A program made the translations under genes and the position numbers. The notes beneath the pieces were generated by a model. That model had not been told where the DNA came from, ran no database searches, and saw only the letters and a list, made by a program, of their open reading frames with translations. A stretch of 64,000 nucleotides of DNA from Streptomyces actuosus (GTDB taxonomy: Bacteria; Actinomycetota; Actinomycetes; Streptomycetales; Streptomycetaceae), in NCBI RefSeq assembly GCF_016921115.1, contig NZ_JAFFZS010000013.1, positions 124,001 through 188,000 of the forward strand, read 5' to 3'. Shown one piece after another: positions 29,292 to 37,931 of the stretch; position 1 is the first letter of the stretch; each line of letters opens with the position of its first letter.

Positions 29292-29639
29292 ATGACCGAG
29301 CAGCCCCCGGGCCCCGAACACCCCCCGCACCACGGCTACACCGACGAGGACGCCCAGCGGGAGGTCGTCGAGCTGGAGCACAGGTCGGCCACCGCCACCC
29401 GCATCTTCGACCTGCGGCGCATCATCGGCGGCCTGTTCGTGCTCTACGGCGTGATCGTCACGATCACCGGCCTGACCGACTCCGACGCCGCCATCGACAA
29501 GGCCCAGGGCGTCAACATCAATCTCTGGACCGGCCTGGGCATGCTGGTGCTGGGCCTGTTCTTCCTGGCCTGGCTGAAGCTGCGGCCGACCGTGCCTCCA
29601 CCGGCGGACGCCCCGCCGGAGCAGAAGCCCGCGGACTGA
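29292..29639 (+). CDS. Small membrane protein cotranscribed with the sugar symporter
   Basis: A 115-residue protein starting at ATG 29292 with GGAGAG upstream, 21 bp after the symporter. A charged N-terminus ('YTDEDAQREVVELEHRSATA') is followed by two membrane helices (about 43-61 and 78-95) and a Pro-rich tail. No function known. The fixed position next to the symporter suggests an accessory subunit (inference). Confidence 0.75.
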   Translation: MTEQPPGPEHPPHHGYTDEDAQREVVELEHRSATATRIFDLRRIIGGLFVLYGVIVTITGLTDSDAAIDKAQGVNINLWTGLGMLVLGLFFLAWLKLRPTVPPPADAPPEQKPAD

Positions 29640-29659
29640 GTGGGGCGCACGGCCCGCGG

Positions 29660-29682
29660 CCGGCGCGGGTCTCCCGCGCCGG
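29660..29682. terminator. Terminator after the symporter operon
   Basis: A perfect 10-bp stem CCGGCGCGGG/CCCGCGCCGG with a TCT loop, 20 bp after the stop of the small membrane protein. Confidence 0.8.
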
Positions 29683-29910
29683 CGCCGGGGGCGCTCGCCC
29701 TGCGTTCGGCGCACGGGGCCCGCCTGCAGCGCGCGCCCCTGCCGTTTGCGCGGGCACGTCACGGAGTCGAGCCGTGTGCGCCCTCCACCGCGTGCCGGGG
29801 CGCGCTCATGACTCGCTTCCGTCTCGGGGCGCCCAACGGTTGCCCGCCCTGCACCCCTGCCCCGTCGCGCCCCTTTGGGCCCGCACCCTCACCGCACACC
29901 GGGTCGCCGA

Positions 29911-30597
29911 CTATGTCGGCCCCACCCCGTGCGCCGGTCCGGCGCGGTCCAGGAGCCCCGTCCGCGCCGCGAGCGCCGCCGCCTCCAGACGGGATCCCAC
30001 GCCCAGTTTCATCAGCACCCGTTGCACATGCGTCCGCGCGGTGGACGGTGCGATCCCCATCCCCGCCGCGATCAGCCGGGTGTCCTCCCCGTCGGCCACC
30101 CGCACCAGCACCTCGACCTCTCTCGGAGTCAGCATCTGCAGGAGCCGCTGCCCCTCGTCATCGGGCTGCGCGGCGGGATTCAGCAGCTCACCGAAGGCTC
30201 CCTGCAACAGCTGCGGGGCCACCGCCGCCTCCCCCGCCCGCGCCTTCATGATCGCCCGCTCCACACCCTCGATGCGCTCGTCGTGCCGCACATAGCCGGA
30301 GGCGCCCGCGGCGAACGCCGCCGCGATGCCGCGCGGACTCGGCACCGGGCCCAGCACCAGCACCGCCACCTGCGGACGCTCCCGCTTGATCTTCACCACG
30401 GGATCGAAGATCCCGGGCTCGGCCGGCGTCGCCGTACCGAGCAGGCACACCTCCGGTGCTCGGGCGATCACCAGTTCCGCCGCCCCGGCGGCGGGCGCCG
30501 CCGCCGCGAGCACCCGGTGCCCCCGCAGCTTCAGCGCCGAGGCCAACGCCTCGGCGAGCAGTCGGTGGTCGTCGACCACCATCAGCCGCACTCCCAC
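29911..30597 (-). CDS. Atypical LuxR-type response regulator without phospho-acceptor Asp
   Basis: A 228-residue regulator (GTG 30597, SD GGGGGG). The receiver keeps the N-terminal acidic residues ('MVVDDHRLLAEAL'), but at the phosphorylation site the sequence is 'CLLGTATP', i.e. Gly54 where Asp is expected. The conserved Thr/Ser ('VLVLGPV') and Lys ('GYVRHD') are also changed. The HTH ('LTPREVEVLVRVADGEDTRL...IAPSTARTHVQRVLMKLGV') is normal. It therefore probably works independently of phosphorylation. Paralogous to 22502-23269. Confidence 0.85.
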   Translation of the reverse strand: MGVRLMVVDDHRLLAEALASALKLRGHRVLAAAAPAAGAAELVIARAPEVCLLGTATPAEPGIFDPVVKIKRERPQVAVLVLGPVPSPRGIAAAFAAGASGYVRHDERIEGVERAIMKARAGEAAVAPQLLQGAFGELLNPAAQPDDEGQRLLQMLTPREVEVLVRVADGEDTRLIAAGMGIAPSTARTHVQRVLMKLGVGSRLEAAALAARTGLLDRAGPAHGVGPT

Positions 30598-30798
30598 AGA
30601 GAACCCCCCAGTCCCCCTCCATTTGGATGCCCACTATGGATGTCCACGGGCCACATGGACAGAGCGCCCCCCGGCGTCTCCGTCGTTCATGCTCCCGGAA
30701 GCTACACGCTGGTCGGGCCTCGCGCTGCCCCTACGCGACAGAAGTGCCCCGGATCGCCGACATTCCCCACATTCGAGCGTGATACGCGCTAAGTGAAA

Positions 30799-30836
30799 GG
30801 CCCCGCCCCTGAACAGGAGCGTTCAGGGGCGGGGCC
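30799..30836. terminator. Strong terminator after the first beta-propeller gene
   Basis: A perfect 16-bp stem (GGCCCCGCCCCTGAAC and complement) with loop AGGAGC, about 25 bp beyond the stop at 30862 and followed on the minus strand by CCTTTCAC. Confidence 0.9.
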
Positions 30837-30861
30837 CGGGGCCGACGCGGCGCCCGATGGG

Positions 30862-32952
30862 CTACTTCGCGCCGAAACCGATCGCCGTGTACTGCTTGCG
30901 GTCCGCCGAGTACGGCTTGCTGATCAGCCTCTTGGCCATGAACAGCCGTCCGTCGCCGTACAGCAGCTCCGCCGACGAGGGCACCATGGAGCTGATCGCG
31001 CTCTGCACGGTGTCCGACGCCGGGGTCTCCAGCAGCAGGGTCTGCTTGCCGGTCGTGCCGTCCACCGAGACCACCTGGTCGCCCTTGTCGTACGGGCCTT
31101 CCTTGTAGGCGAGGAGGTTCCCCCCGTCCATGCGCAGCGGGTAGATCGTGTACCCGTCGCCGGCGTCGATGCGGTCCCGGGTGGACTTGCCGGTGGTCAG
31201 GTCGAAGGCGACGATCTCGTTGGTGCGCCGCAACTTGCCCGAGCCCTCGTGCTCCTTGGTCGGCACGTACAGCTTGCCGTTGCCCACCACGGCGCCCCGG
31301 CAGCCGTCGTACCGGCCGATCCGGCAGTCGTGCTCGTACTGCCCGTCCTGGAGCCCGATCTTGTAGAGCAGCTTGCCCTGGTCGTCCAGGGAGAAGGCGT
31401 CCGTGGCGCCGGAGGCGGTGATGTCGGCGGAGTCCACGCCGACGACGACCGGCTCGGTGGAGATGACCTTGGCGTTGTCGATGCCGGCGGGCAGCTTGTA
31501 GGTCCACTTCACGGCGCCGGTCTTCGGGTCGAGCAACTGGATCTCGTACCGCTCGTCGTCGTAGCCGCCGCAGCGGCGGACCGCGACGAGCTGCTCGCCG
31601 CCCGCGTATCCGGCGTCCTCGCAGTCGCCGACCTTGGGCTGCCACAGCACCTTGCCGGAGGTGAGGTCGAAGGCCGCGCCACCGTTGTAGCCGCCCCCCA
31701 CGGCGACCGTGGTGCCGGAGACGCCGACCTCGCCGAACGCCACCTTGGTGCCGCTGGTGGCGATGTGCTTCGTCCACAGCGCCTTGCCGGTGCCGACGTC
31801 GAACGCGGTGACCTCGGTGCAGGACTCGTGGTCGCCCTCGGCGTTGCGCTTGGCCTCCTCGGCGAGGACCACGGCGATGCCGCCGGTGCCCACCTGGCGG
31901 GAGCCCGCGCACGTCTGGCCGGTCAGCGGGAGCGTCCACTTCTTCGCGCCCGTGCCGGGGTCGTAGCCGTTGATCTCGTAGACGCCGGCCTTGGCATACA
32001 CGGAGTCGGTCAGCCAGGAGCCCTCGACACTGTCGACCTGCTTGTCGGCGACCGCGGGCGCGGGGATCCGGACGACCATCCCGGCCGAGGTGTCGGACGG
32101 CACCTTCTCGGAGCCGTTCGCGTCACCGCCGCCCTTGCCACCGGCGTCGCCCGTGTCACCGCCGGTGCCGCCGTTCGACGCGGCCGCGCCGCCCTTGTCG
32201 TCGCTTCCGGAGGACCCGGCGTACCAGATGCCGCCGGTGATGATCAGCGCGATGGCCACGACCGCCGCGACGATGACGGCCAGCTGTGTGTTGATCTTCC
32301 GGCCGCCGCCCGCCCGGCCCGCCTGGGGCTGCATCGGCACGGTCGGAGGCTGGAGGCCGAAGCCGGGCTGCCGGCCCGGATACCCGTACCCCGGCTGCCC
32401 GGGCGGTTGCGGCTGACCGTACGGCCCCGGCTGCGGCTGGCCGTAGGCCCCCGGCGGCGTGAACGGTCCCGGCTGACCGTACGGCCCCGGCGGCTGCGCG
32501 CCCGGGTAGCCGTACCCGGACTGCGGCGGCCCGGCGGGCGGCCCCTGCGGCGGGGTGCCCGGGGGTGGAGGCGGCGGCGTCTGAGGGGCGGCCTGCGGGT
32601 GGCCGTGGGCCAGGGCCTGCGGAGCCTGCGGAGCCTGCGGAGCCTGCGGAGCCTGCGGAGCCTGCGGAGCCTGCGGGTAACCATAAGTCGGTTGCGGGGC
32701 CGGGGCCTTGGCGAGGTCCGGCTGGGACAGCGGCGGAGCCGGGGGCGTCTGCGGCGGGGACGCCGGGGGTGCCTGGGGCGGTCCGAAGCCGGCCTGAGGC
32801 TGCGGCGGTGTGTCCTGCGGCGGGCCGAACCCGCCCTGTGGCTGCCCCTGCTCGGGGGTGTCCTGCGGGGCGTCGTTCGGGGGGGCCTGCGGGGCACCCG
32901 GGTCTTCCGGCTGCTGGGGCTGGTTCGACGGCGGGGGCGGCGGCTGGGTCAT
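30862..32952 (-). CDS. PQQ-type beta-propeller membrane protein with Pro/Gln-rich N-terminus (paralogue 1)
   Basis: A 696-residue protein. Residues 1-225 form a cytoplasmic Pro/Gln/Gly/Tyr-rich tail with QAP and GPYGQP repeats. One membrane helix follows ('LAVIVAAVVAIALIITGGIW', about 235-255), then a Gly/Ser/Asp linker, then about 400 extracytoplasmic residues of beta-propeller repeats of the PQQ/WD40-like type ('GYDPGTGAKKWTLPL', 'AFDVGTGKALWTKHI', 'LLDPKTGAVKWTYKL'). Streptomyces proteins of this type are annotated PQQ-binding-like; a BamB-like scaffold or ligand-sensing role is a guess. It is a tandem duplicate of 33017-34852. It contains a 9-bp tandem repeat. Confidence 0.8.
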   Translation of the reverse strand: MTQPPPPPSNQPQQPEDPGAPQAPPNDAPQDTPEQGQPQGGFGPPQDTPPQPQAGFGPPQAPPASPPQTPPAPPLSQPDLAKAPAPQPTYGYPQAPQAPQAPQAPQAPQAPQALAHGHPQAAPQTPPPPPPGTPPQGPPAGPPQSGYGYPGAQPPGPYGQPGPFTPPGAYGQPQPGPYGQPQPPGQPGYGYPGRQPGFGLQPPTVPMQPQAGRAGGGRKINTQLAVIVAAVVAIALIITGGIWYAGSSGSDDKGGAAASNGGTGGDTGDAGGKGGGDANGSEKVPSDTSAGMVVRIPAPAVADKQVDSVEGSWLTDSVYAKAGVYEINGYDPGTGAKKWTLPLTGQTCAGSRQVGTGGIAVVLAEEAKRNAEGDHESCTEVTAFDVGTGKALWTKHIATSGTKVAFGEVGVSGTTVAVGGGYNGGAAFDLTSGKVLWQPKVGDCEDAGYAGGEQLVAVRRCGGYDDERYEIQLLDPKTGAVKWTYKLPAGIDNAKVISTEPVVVGVDSADITASGATDAFSLDDQGKLLYKIGLQDGQYEHDCRIGRYDGCRGAVVGNGKLYVPTKEHEGSGKLRRTNEIVAFDLTTGKSTRDRIDAGDGYTIYPLRMDGGNLLAYKEGPYDKGDQVVSVDGTTGKQTLLLETPASDTVQSAISSMVPSSAELLYGDGRLFMAKRLISKPYSADRKQYTAIGFGAK
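32615..32677. repeat. Seven tandem copies of a 9-bp unit inside the coding sequence
   Basis: GCCTGCGGA is repeated seven times head to tail (last copy GCCTGCGGG), encoding about seven Q-A-P units in the N-terminal tail. In-frame copy number could vary between strains. Confidence 0.95.
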
Positions 32953-33016
32953 CGGGTCGGGTACCTCGGGAAAGCGGAACGGCGGGGACGGAGGGTATGA
33001 CGGACGAGAGCCCGGC

Positions 33017-34852
33017 TCACTTGCCGAAGGCGATCATCAGCTTCTCCTTCGCGTCGTCGTTCCCGGTCAGGCGGGTGCTGGCGATGTAGAACCGTCCGCC
33101 GACCCAGTCGGCCGTCCAGCGGTAGAAGCCGCCCTCGACGCGCGCGGTGCCCACGGGGTTCTGCAGCAGCTTCGCGGGCGTGTGGGTGGAGCCGGCGGTG
33201 GGGATCGACACGACCTGCCCGCCGGCGTCGTACGACGCCTCGACGTAGGCGACGAGCTTCCCGCCCTCGGTCCGCAGCGGAATCATCGACGCGTCCGCCG
33301 GGGACTTCACCCGCCACTTCTCCTTGCCGTCGGCGAGGCCGATCGCGACGATCTCGTTGGGCCCGGTGGTGGCGTCGGTGGGCAGGTAGAGCGTGTCGGC
33401 GTCCGCGACGGCGCCCAGGCAACCCTGGAGGTCACGGCTGAGGACGGCCCAGCTGCACACGGGCGCGAAGCGCTCGTTGACGCCGACCTGGGAGCGGAAG
33501 GTGCCGCCGGACGCGAAAGTGGAGATGTTCCACTGGTTCTTGTCCTCGTTCTCGCTGTAGACGACGAGCGGATCGAGGGAGTACGCCCGCTTGACCGTCC
33601 AGCCCTTGTCCAGCTTCCGCGTCCACAGCACCTTGCCGGTCCTGGGATCGAGCTGCTGGAGCTCCTCGTGCTCGGTGTCCCGCATGGCGTCGCAGCTCGC
33701 GACGGACACCAGCCTGCCCTGCCCGCCCGCGAAGGCGGTCGGGAAGCAGGCGCTGCCGTACTTCTTCTTCTCGTACAGCTTCTTGCCGCTGTGCACGTCG
33801 AACGCCGTGCCGGACTGCGAACGGCCCACCATCAGCGTGTCGCCGACGAGCGTCAGGGAGACGGTGAGGGCGCTGTCGAAGAGCGCGCCGTCGTCGACCT
33901 TGCCGCTCCAGCCCTTGCGGCCGGTGGCGAGGTCGATCTGCTGGAGCTGGTTGCACTTGGCGCGGTCGCTGGAGCCGCTCATGTACGCGACGACGACCTT
34001 GTCGTCGGACGTCTTGTCCCGGGTGACCGCGCAGATCTTCTGCGGGAACGTCACGGGGTTCCAGACGGGCCTGCCGTCACCGGCGTCGTAGGCGACGACC
34101 TCCTTGTAGGCCGCCTTCACCACCGCCTTGCCGGTGATCCACAGACCGGGGGAGTCGACGCCGGACCGGGGCACGTCGGGTGCGGTCTTGTACCAGAGCA
34201 CCTTCGACTCGCCGGGCCCCCGGCCCGCGTTGAGGTCCTCGGGGTCGTCGCCGCCGTCGCCGCGGCCGTCCCCCGGGTCGACCGGGGCCTCTGAGGCCTT
34301 GTGGTCGTCGCTCTGCCGGGCGACGGGCCGGTCGTTCTTCGGGCCCTCGTCGCCCCTGCCGGCGACGGCGTACACGGTGCCGCCGATGACGACCAGCGCG
34401 GCCACCGCGGCGGCGACGGTGAGGGCCGGCTTGCCCCTGAAGGGGTTGCGGGAGCCTGTGCCCGGCGCGGCACCGGGCGCGCCGGGGAACTGCGGTTGCT
34501 GCGGGTAGCCGTAGCCGTACCCGGGCTGCTGACCGTACGGCCCCGGCTGCCGGCCCGGCGCGGTGTAGGGGCCGGGTGCGGGCGGCGTGCCGTAGGGGCC
34601 GGCGGGCGGGGCGTAGGGGCCGGGCTGCTGCGGGTAGCCGTAGCCCGGCTGCTGCGGCCCCGCGGGCGGGCCCGGCGGAGGCGGTGGGGTCTGCGCGGCC
34701 CCGGGAGGCGTGGACTGCGGAGAGGGGGGCTGCGCGGGCGGGGACTGGGGCGGCTGGGGAGCCCCGAAGACGCCGCCCGGCTGAGGCGGTTGGTGCTGCG
34801 GCGCGCCGAACCCTTCCTGCGGCTGCGGCGGTTCACCGGGCGGCTGAGTCAT
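33017..34852 (-). CDS. PQQ-type beta-propeller membrane protein with Pro-rich N-terminus (paralogue 2)
   Basis: A 611-residue protein, ATG 34852 with GAGGGGGAA upstream. Same plan as its neighbour: a Pro/Gly/Tyr/Gln-rich cytoplasmic tail (about 1-150, many 'GYGYPQQ' and 'GPYG' units), one membrane helix ('ALTVAAAVAALVVIGGTVYA', about 155-175), then propeller repeats ('VVAYDAGDGRPVWNPV', 'IDLATGRKGWSGKV', 'QLDPRTGKVLWTRKL', 'GLADGKEKWRVKS'). 64 bp separate it from paralogue 1, and the two are probably cotranscribed. Ligand and role unknown. Confidence 0.8.
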   Translation of the reverse strand: MTQPPGEPPQPQEGFGAPQHQPPQPGGVFGAPQPPQSPPAQPPSPQSTPPGAAQTPPPPPGPPAGPQQPGYGYPQQPGPYAPPAGPYGTPPAPGPYTAPGRQPGPYGQQPGYGYGYPQQPQFPGAPGAAPGTGSRNPFRGKPALTVAAAVAALVVIGGTVYAVAGRGDEGPKNDRPVARQSDDHKASEAPVDPGDGRGDGGDDPEDLNAGRGPGESKVLWYKTAPDVPRSGVDSPGLWITGKAVVKAAYKEVVAYDAGDGRPVWNPVTFPQKICAVTRDKTSDDKVVVAYMSGSSDRAKCNQLQQIDLATGRKGWSGKVDDGALFDSALTVSLTLVGDTLMVGRSQSGTAFDVHSGKKLYEKKKYGSACFPTAFAGGQGRLVSVASCDAMRDTEHEELQQLDPRTGKVLWTRKLDKGWTVKRAYSLDPLVVYSENEDKNQWNISTFASGGTFRSQVGVNERFAPVCSWAVLSRDLQGCLGAVADADTLYLPTDATTGPNEIVAIGLADGKEKWRVKSPADASMIPLRTEGGKLVAYVEASYDAGGQVVSIPTAGSTHTPAKLLQNPVGTARVEGGFYRWTADWVGGRFYIASTRLTGNDDAKEKLMIAFGK

Positions 34853-34970
34853 CAGCGTTTCCCCCTCGTTCACTGATTTTTAGCCACGCCCTGAGCTGCG
34901 CGGTGGACCCGTGGTCGTGGTCGGACAGTTCTCAGACGGCCCTTTCTATCACTCGGGACCGACAGCACAT

Positions 34971-35010
34971 CGGGCCCGTCCTCCCCTGTTCCCAAGGGAG
35001 GACGGGCCCG
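34971..35010. terminator. Terminator of the ABC-F gene
   Basis: A perfect 15-bp stem CGGGCCCGTCCTCCC/GGGAGGACGGGCCCG with a 10-nt loop, about 97 bp beyond the ABC-F stop and upstream of the propeller operon. Confidence 0.8.
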
Positions 35011-35106
35011 TGATGCCGTCGTTACGCGCCTTCACGCCCCCTTCACGCGCCATGCGCCGTCCACGTGCGGAGGCGCGCGGTACGGCGCACTGGGCCGCCT
35101 GCGCCC

Positions 35107-36912
35107 CTACGCGTCCTCGGCGAGTTCCAGCCAGCGCATCTCCAGCTCCTCGCGCTGCCCCGCGAGTTCACGCAACTCGGCGTCGAGCTCGGCGACCTTC
35201 GCGAAGTCGGTGGCGTGCTCGGCGATCTGCGCGTGCAGCTTCGCCTCCTTCTCGGAGACCTTGTCGAGCTGCCGTTCGATCTTCTGGAGCTCCTTCTTGG
35301 CGGCCCGCTGCCCGGCTGCGTTCTTCTCGCCCGCCGGCTTCGGCGCGGCGGGTGCACCGGACACCGCGGCGGCCTCCTCCATCCGCCGGCGCCGCTCCAG
35401 GTACTCGTCGATGCCGCGCGGCAGCATCCGCAGGGTGCCGTCGCCGAGGAGGGCGAACACGCGGTCGGTGGTGCGCTCGACGAAGAACCGGTCGTGAGAG
35501 ATGACGATCATGGAGCCGGGCCAGCCGTCGAGGACGTCCTCCATCTGTGTCAGCGTCTCGATGTCCAGGTCGTTGGTGGGCTCGTCGAGGAAGAGGACGT
35601 TGGGCTCGTCCATGAGCAGGCGCAGCAGCTGGAGCCTGCGGCGCTCACCGCCGGACAGATCGCCGACCGGCGTCCACTGCTTCTCCTTGCCGAAACCGAA
35701 CGTCTCGCACAGCTGTCCGGCCGTCATCTCGCGGCCCTTGCCGAGGTCGACGCGCTCGCGCACCTGCTGCACGGCCTCCAGCACCCGCCAGGTGGGGTCG
35801 AGTTCGGCGACCTCCTGCGACAGGTAGGCCAGCTTGACCGTCCTGCCGACGGCGACGCGACCGGCGGCCGGCTGGGTCTCGCCGTCCGTGCGGGCCGCCT
35901 CGGCCATCGCCCGCAGCAGGGAGGTCTTGCCGGCGCCGTTGACGCCGACGAGGCCGATGCGGTCGCCGGGTCCGAGCTGCCAGGTGACGTGCTTGAGCAG
36001 CACCTTGGGGCCGGCCTGGACGGTCACGTCCTCCAGGTCGAACACCGTCTTGCCGAGCCGCGAGGAGGCGAACTTCATCAGCTCGCTGCTGTCGCGGGGC
36101 GGCGGCACGTCCCTGATCAGCTCGTTGGCGGCCTCCACCCGGAAGCGCGGCTTGGACGTGCGCGCGGGTGCGCCGCGCCGCAGCCAGGCCAGCTCCTTGC
36201 GCACCAGGTTCTGCCGTTTGACCTCCTCGGTCGCCGCGATCCGCTCGCGCTCGGCGCGGGCGAAGACGTAGTCGGAGTAGCCGCCCTCGTACTCGTGCAC
36301 GTCGCCGCGCTGCACGTCCCACATGCGCGTGCAGACCTGGTCCAGGAACCAGCGGTCGTGCGTGACGCAGACGAGGGCCGAACGGCGTTCCTGCAGATGC
36401 CGGGCGAGCCAGGCGATGCCCTCGACGTCGAGGTGGTTGGTCGGCTCGTCCAGGACGATCAGGTCCTGCTCCTCGATGAGGAGCTTCGCCAGCGCGATCC
36501 GGCGTCGCTCGCCACCGGAGAGCGGGCCGATGACCGTGTCCAGCCCCTTCGGGAACCCGGGCAGGTCCAGTCCGCCGAACAGGCCGGTCAGCACGTCCCG
36601 GACCTTCGCGTTGCCCGCCCACTCGTGGTCGGCCATGTCGCGGATGACCTCGTGGCGGACAGTGGCCTCGGGGTCGAGCGAGTCGTGCTGGGTCAGCACG
36701 GCCATGCGCAGCCCGCCGGAGTGCGTGACGCGCCCCGAGTCGGCCTCCTCCAGCTTGGCGAGCATCCGGATCAGGGTGGTCTTGCCGTCGCCGTTGCGGC
36801 CCACGACACCGATCCGGTCCCCTTCGGACACGCCGAGCGACACGCCGTCCAGCAGGGCACGGGTGCCGTACACCTTGCTGACGTTCTCGACATTGACCAG
36901 GTTGACGGCCAT
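35107..36912 (-). CDS. ABC-F family ATPase (Uup-like translation factor)
   Basis: A 601-residue soluble protein with two ABC domains and no membrane segments. Walker A boxes 'GRNGDGKTTL' and 'GVNGAGKTSL', signatures 'LSGGERRRIAL' and 'LSGGERRRLQL', Walker B 'IVLDEPTNHLD' and 'LFLDEPTNDLD'. An inter-domain linker of about 80 residues and a C-terminal coiled coil (about 520-601, 'KKELQKIERQLDKVSEKEAK') place it near Uup. ABC-F proteins act on the ribosome, some as antibiotic-resistance factors; this housekeeping context favours a general translation or repair role. Confidence 0.9.
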   Translation of the reverse strand: MAVNLVNVENVSKVYGTRALLDGVSLGVSEGDRIGVVGRNGDGKTTLIRMLAKLEEADSGRVTHSGGLRMAVLTQHDSLDPEATVRHEVIRDMADHEWAGNAKVRDVLTGLFGGLDLPGFPKGLDTVIGPLSGGERRRIALAKLLIEEQDLIVLDEPTNHLDVEGIAWLARHLQERRSALVCVTHDRWFLDQVCTRMWDVQRGDVHEYEGGYSDYVFARAERERIAATEEVKRQNLVRKELAWLRRGAPARTSKPRFRVEAANELIRDVPPPRDSSELMKFASSRLGKTVFDLEDVTVQAGPKVLLKHVTWQLGPGDRIGLVGVNGAGKTSLLRAMAEAARTDGETQPAAGRVAVGRTVKLAYLSQEVAELDPTWRVLEAVQQVRERVDLGKGREMTAGQLCETFGFGKEKQWTPVGDLSGGERRRLQLLRLLMDEPNVLFLDEPTNDLDIETLTQMEDVLDGWPGSMIVISHDRFFVERTTDRVFALLGDGTLRMLPRGIDEYLERRRRMEEAAAVSGAPAAPKPAGEKNAAGQRAAKKELQKIERQLDKVSEKEAKLHAQIAEHATDFAKVAELDAELRELAGQREELEMRWLELAEDA

Positions 36913-37037
36913 TTCACTCCTGCGCAGGGGGTTCGGTCAGCGTTCAAGCCTAGGCCCTGCGGCGGGCGGGCCGACGCGCGAGGGTGCGGTCACCGTGTGT
37001 GACGATGCGGTCGGTCCGGTCCCTGCGGGCGCCGCCG

Positions 37038-37931
37038 TCAGATCACGGTCGCGCCCGGCACGGGTCCCGCCGCCACCCGCACGGACCGGCACGTGCCGGA
37101 CGCGCGCAGGGCCCTGGCCGCCTTCTCCGCCGCCGCGGCGTCGCGCACGAGGTGGGCCGTCGTCGGACCGGAGCCGGAGACCAGCGCGGCCAGGGCGCCC
37201 GCGGCACGCCCCGCTGCGAGGGTGTCCGCCAGCTCGGGGAACAGGGACAGCGCGGCGGGCTGGAGGTCGTTGGTGAGGGCCTCGGCGAGCGCGTCCGGGT
37301 CGCCCTTGGCGAGCGCGTCGAGGACGTCCCGGGAGGCGACGGGCCCGGGGACGCGCCTGTCCTGCGCGAGCCGGTCGAACTCACGGAACACGGCCGGGGT
37401 GGACAGCCCGCGCGGCGCCATCGCGAACACCCAGTGGAAGGTGCCGCCGGTCTCCACCTCCGTCAGCCGCTCTCCCCGCCCGGTGCCGAGCGCGGCACCG
37501 CCGACCAGGCTGAACGGCACGTCGCTGCCGAGCTCGGCGCAGATCTCCAGCAGTTCCTCCCGCGGCGCCCCGGTGCCCCACAGGGCGTCGCAGGCCACCA
37601 GCGCGGCGGCGCCGTCCGCGCTGCCGCCCGCCATGCCTCCGGCGACGGGGATGTCCTTGGCGATGTGCAGGTGCACGCGGGGTTCGCGGCCGTACCGCGC
37701 GGCGAGCGCCTCGGCCGCCCGTGCCGCCAGGTTCGTGCGGTCCAGCGGCACCTGGTCGGCGTCGGGGCCGGTGCAGGTGACGCCCAGGTCACCGGCCGGG
37801 GTGGCGGTGACCTCGTCGTACAGGCCGACGGCGAGGAAGACGTTGGCCAGGTCGTGGAAGCCGTCGGGGCGGGCTGCGCCCACGGCGAGCTGGACGTTGA
37901 CCTTGGCCGGTACGCGGACGGTGACGCTCAC
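37038..37931 (-). CDS. ispE: 4-diphosphocytidyl-2-C-methyl-D-erythritol kinase
   Basis: A 297-residue GHMP kinase of the MEP isoprenoid pathway. GTG 37931 overlaps the rsmA stop (GTGA), so the start is well fixed and the longer open frame is discarded. 'VRVPAKVNVQLAVGAARPDGFHDLANVF' (in part) and the ATP loop 'PVAGGMAGGSADGAAAL' are diagnostic, with C-terminal 'LVSGSGPTTAHLV'. Translationally coupled to rsmA, as in many actinobacteria. Confidence 0.96.
   Translation of the reverse strand: MSVTVRVPAKVNVQLAVGAARPDGFHDLANVFLAVGLYDEVTATPAGDLGVTCTGPDADQVPLDRTNLAARAAEALAARYGREPRVHLHIAKDIPVAGGMAGGSADGAAALVACDALWGTGAPREELLEICAELGSDVPFSLVGGAALGTGRGERLTEVETGGTFHWVFAMAPRGLSTPAVFREFDRLAQDRRVPGPVASRDVLDALAKGDPDALAEALTNDLQPAALSLFPELADTLAAGRAAGALAALVSGSGPTTAHLVRDAAAAEKAARALRASGTCRSVRVAAGPVPGATVI

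Noticed and set aside
32615..32677. Possible CRISPR or intergenic minisatellite
   Set aside because: The units are contiguous 9-mers without spacers and in frame inside a coding sequence (Q-A-P repeats).
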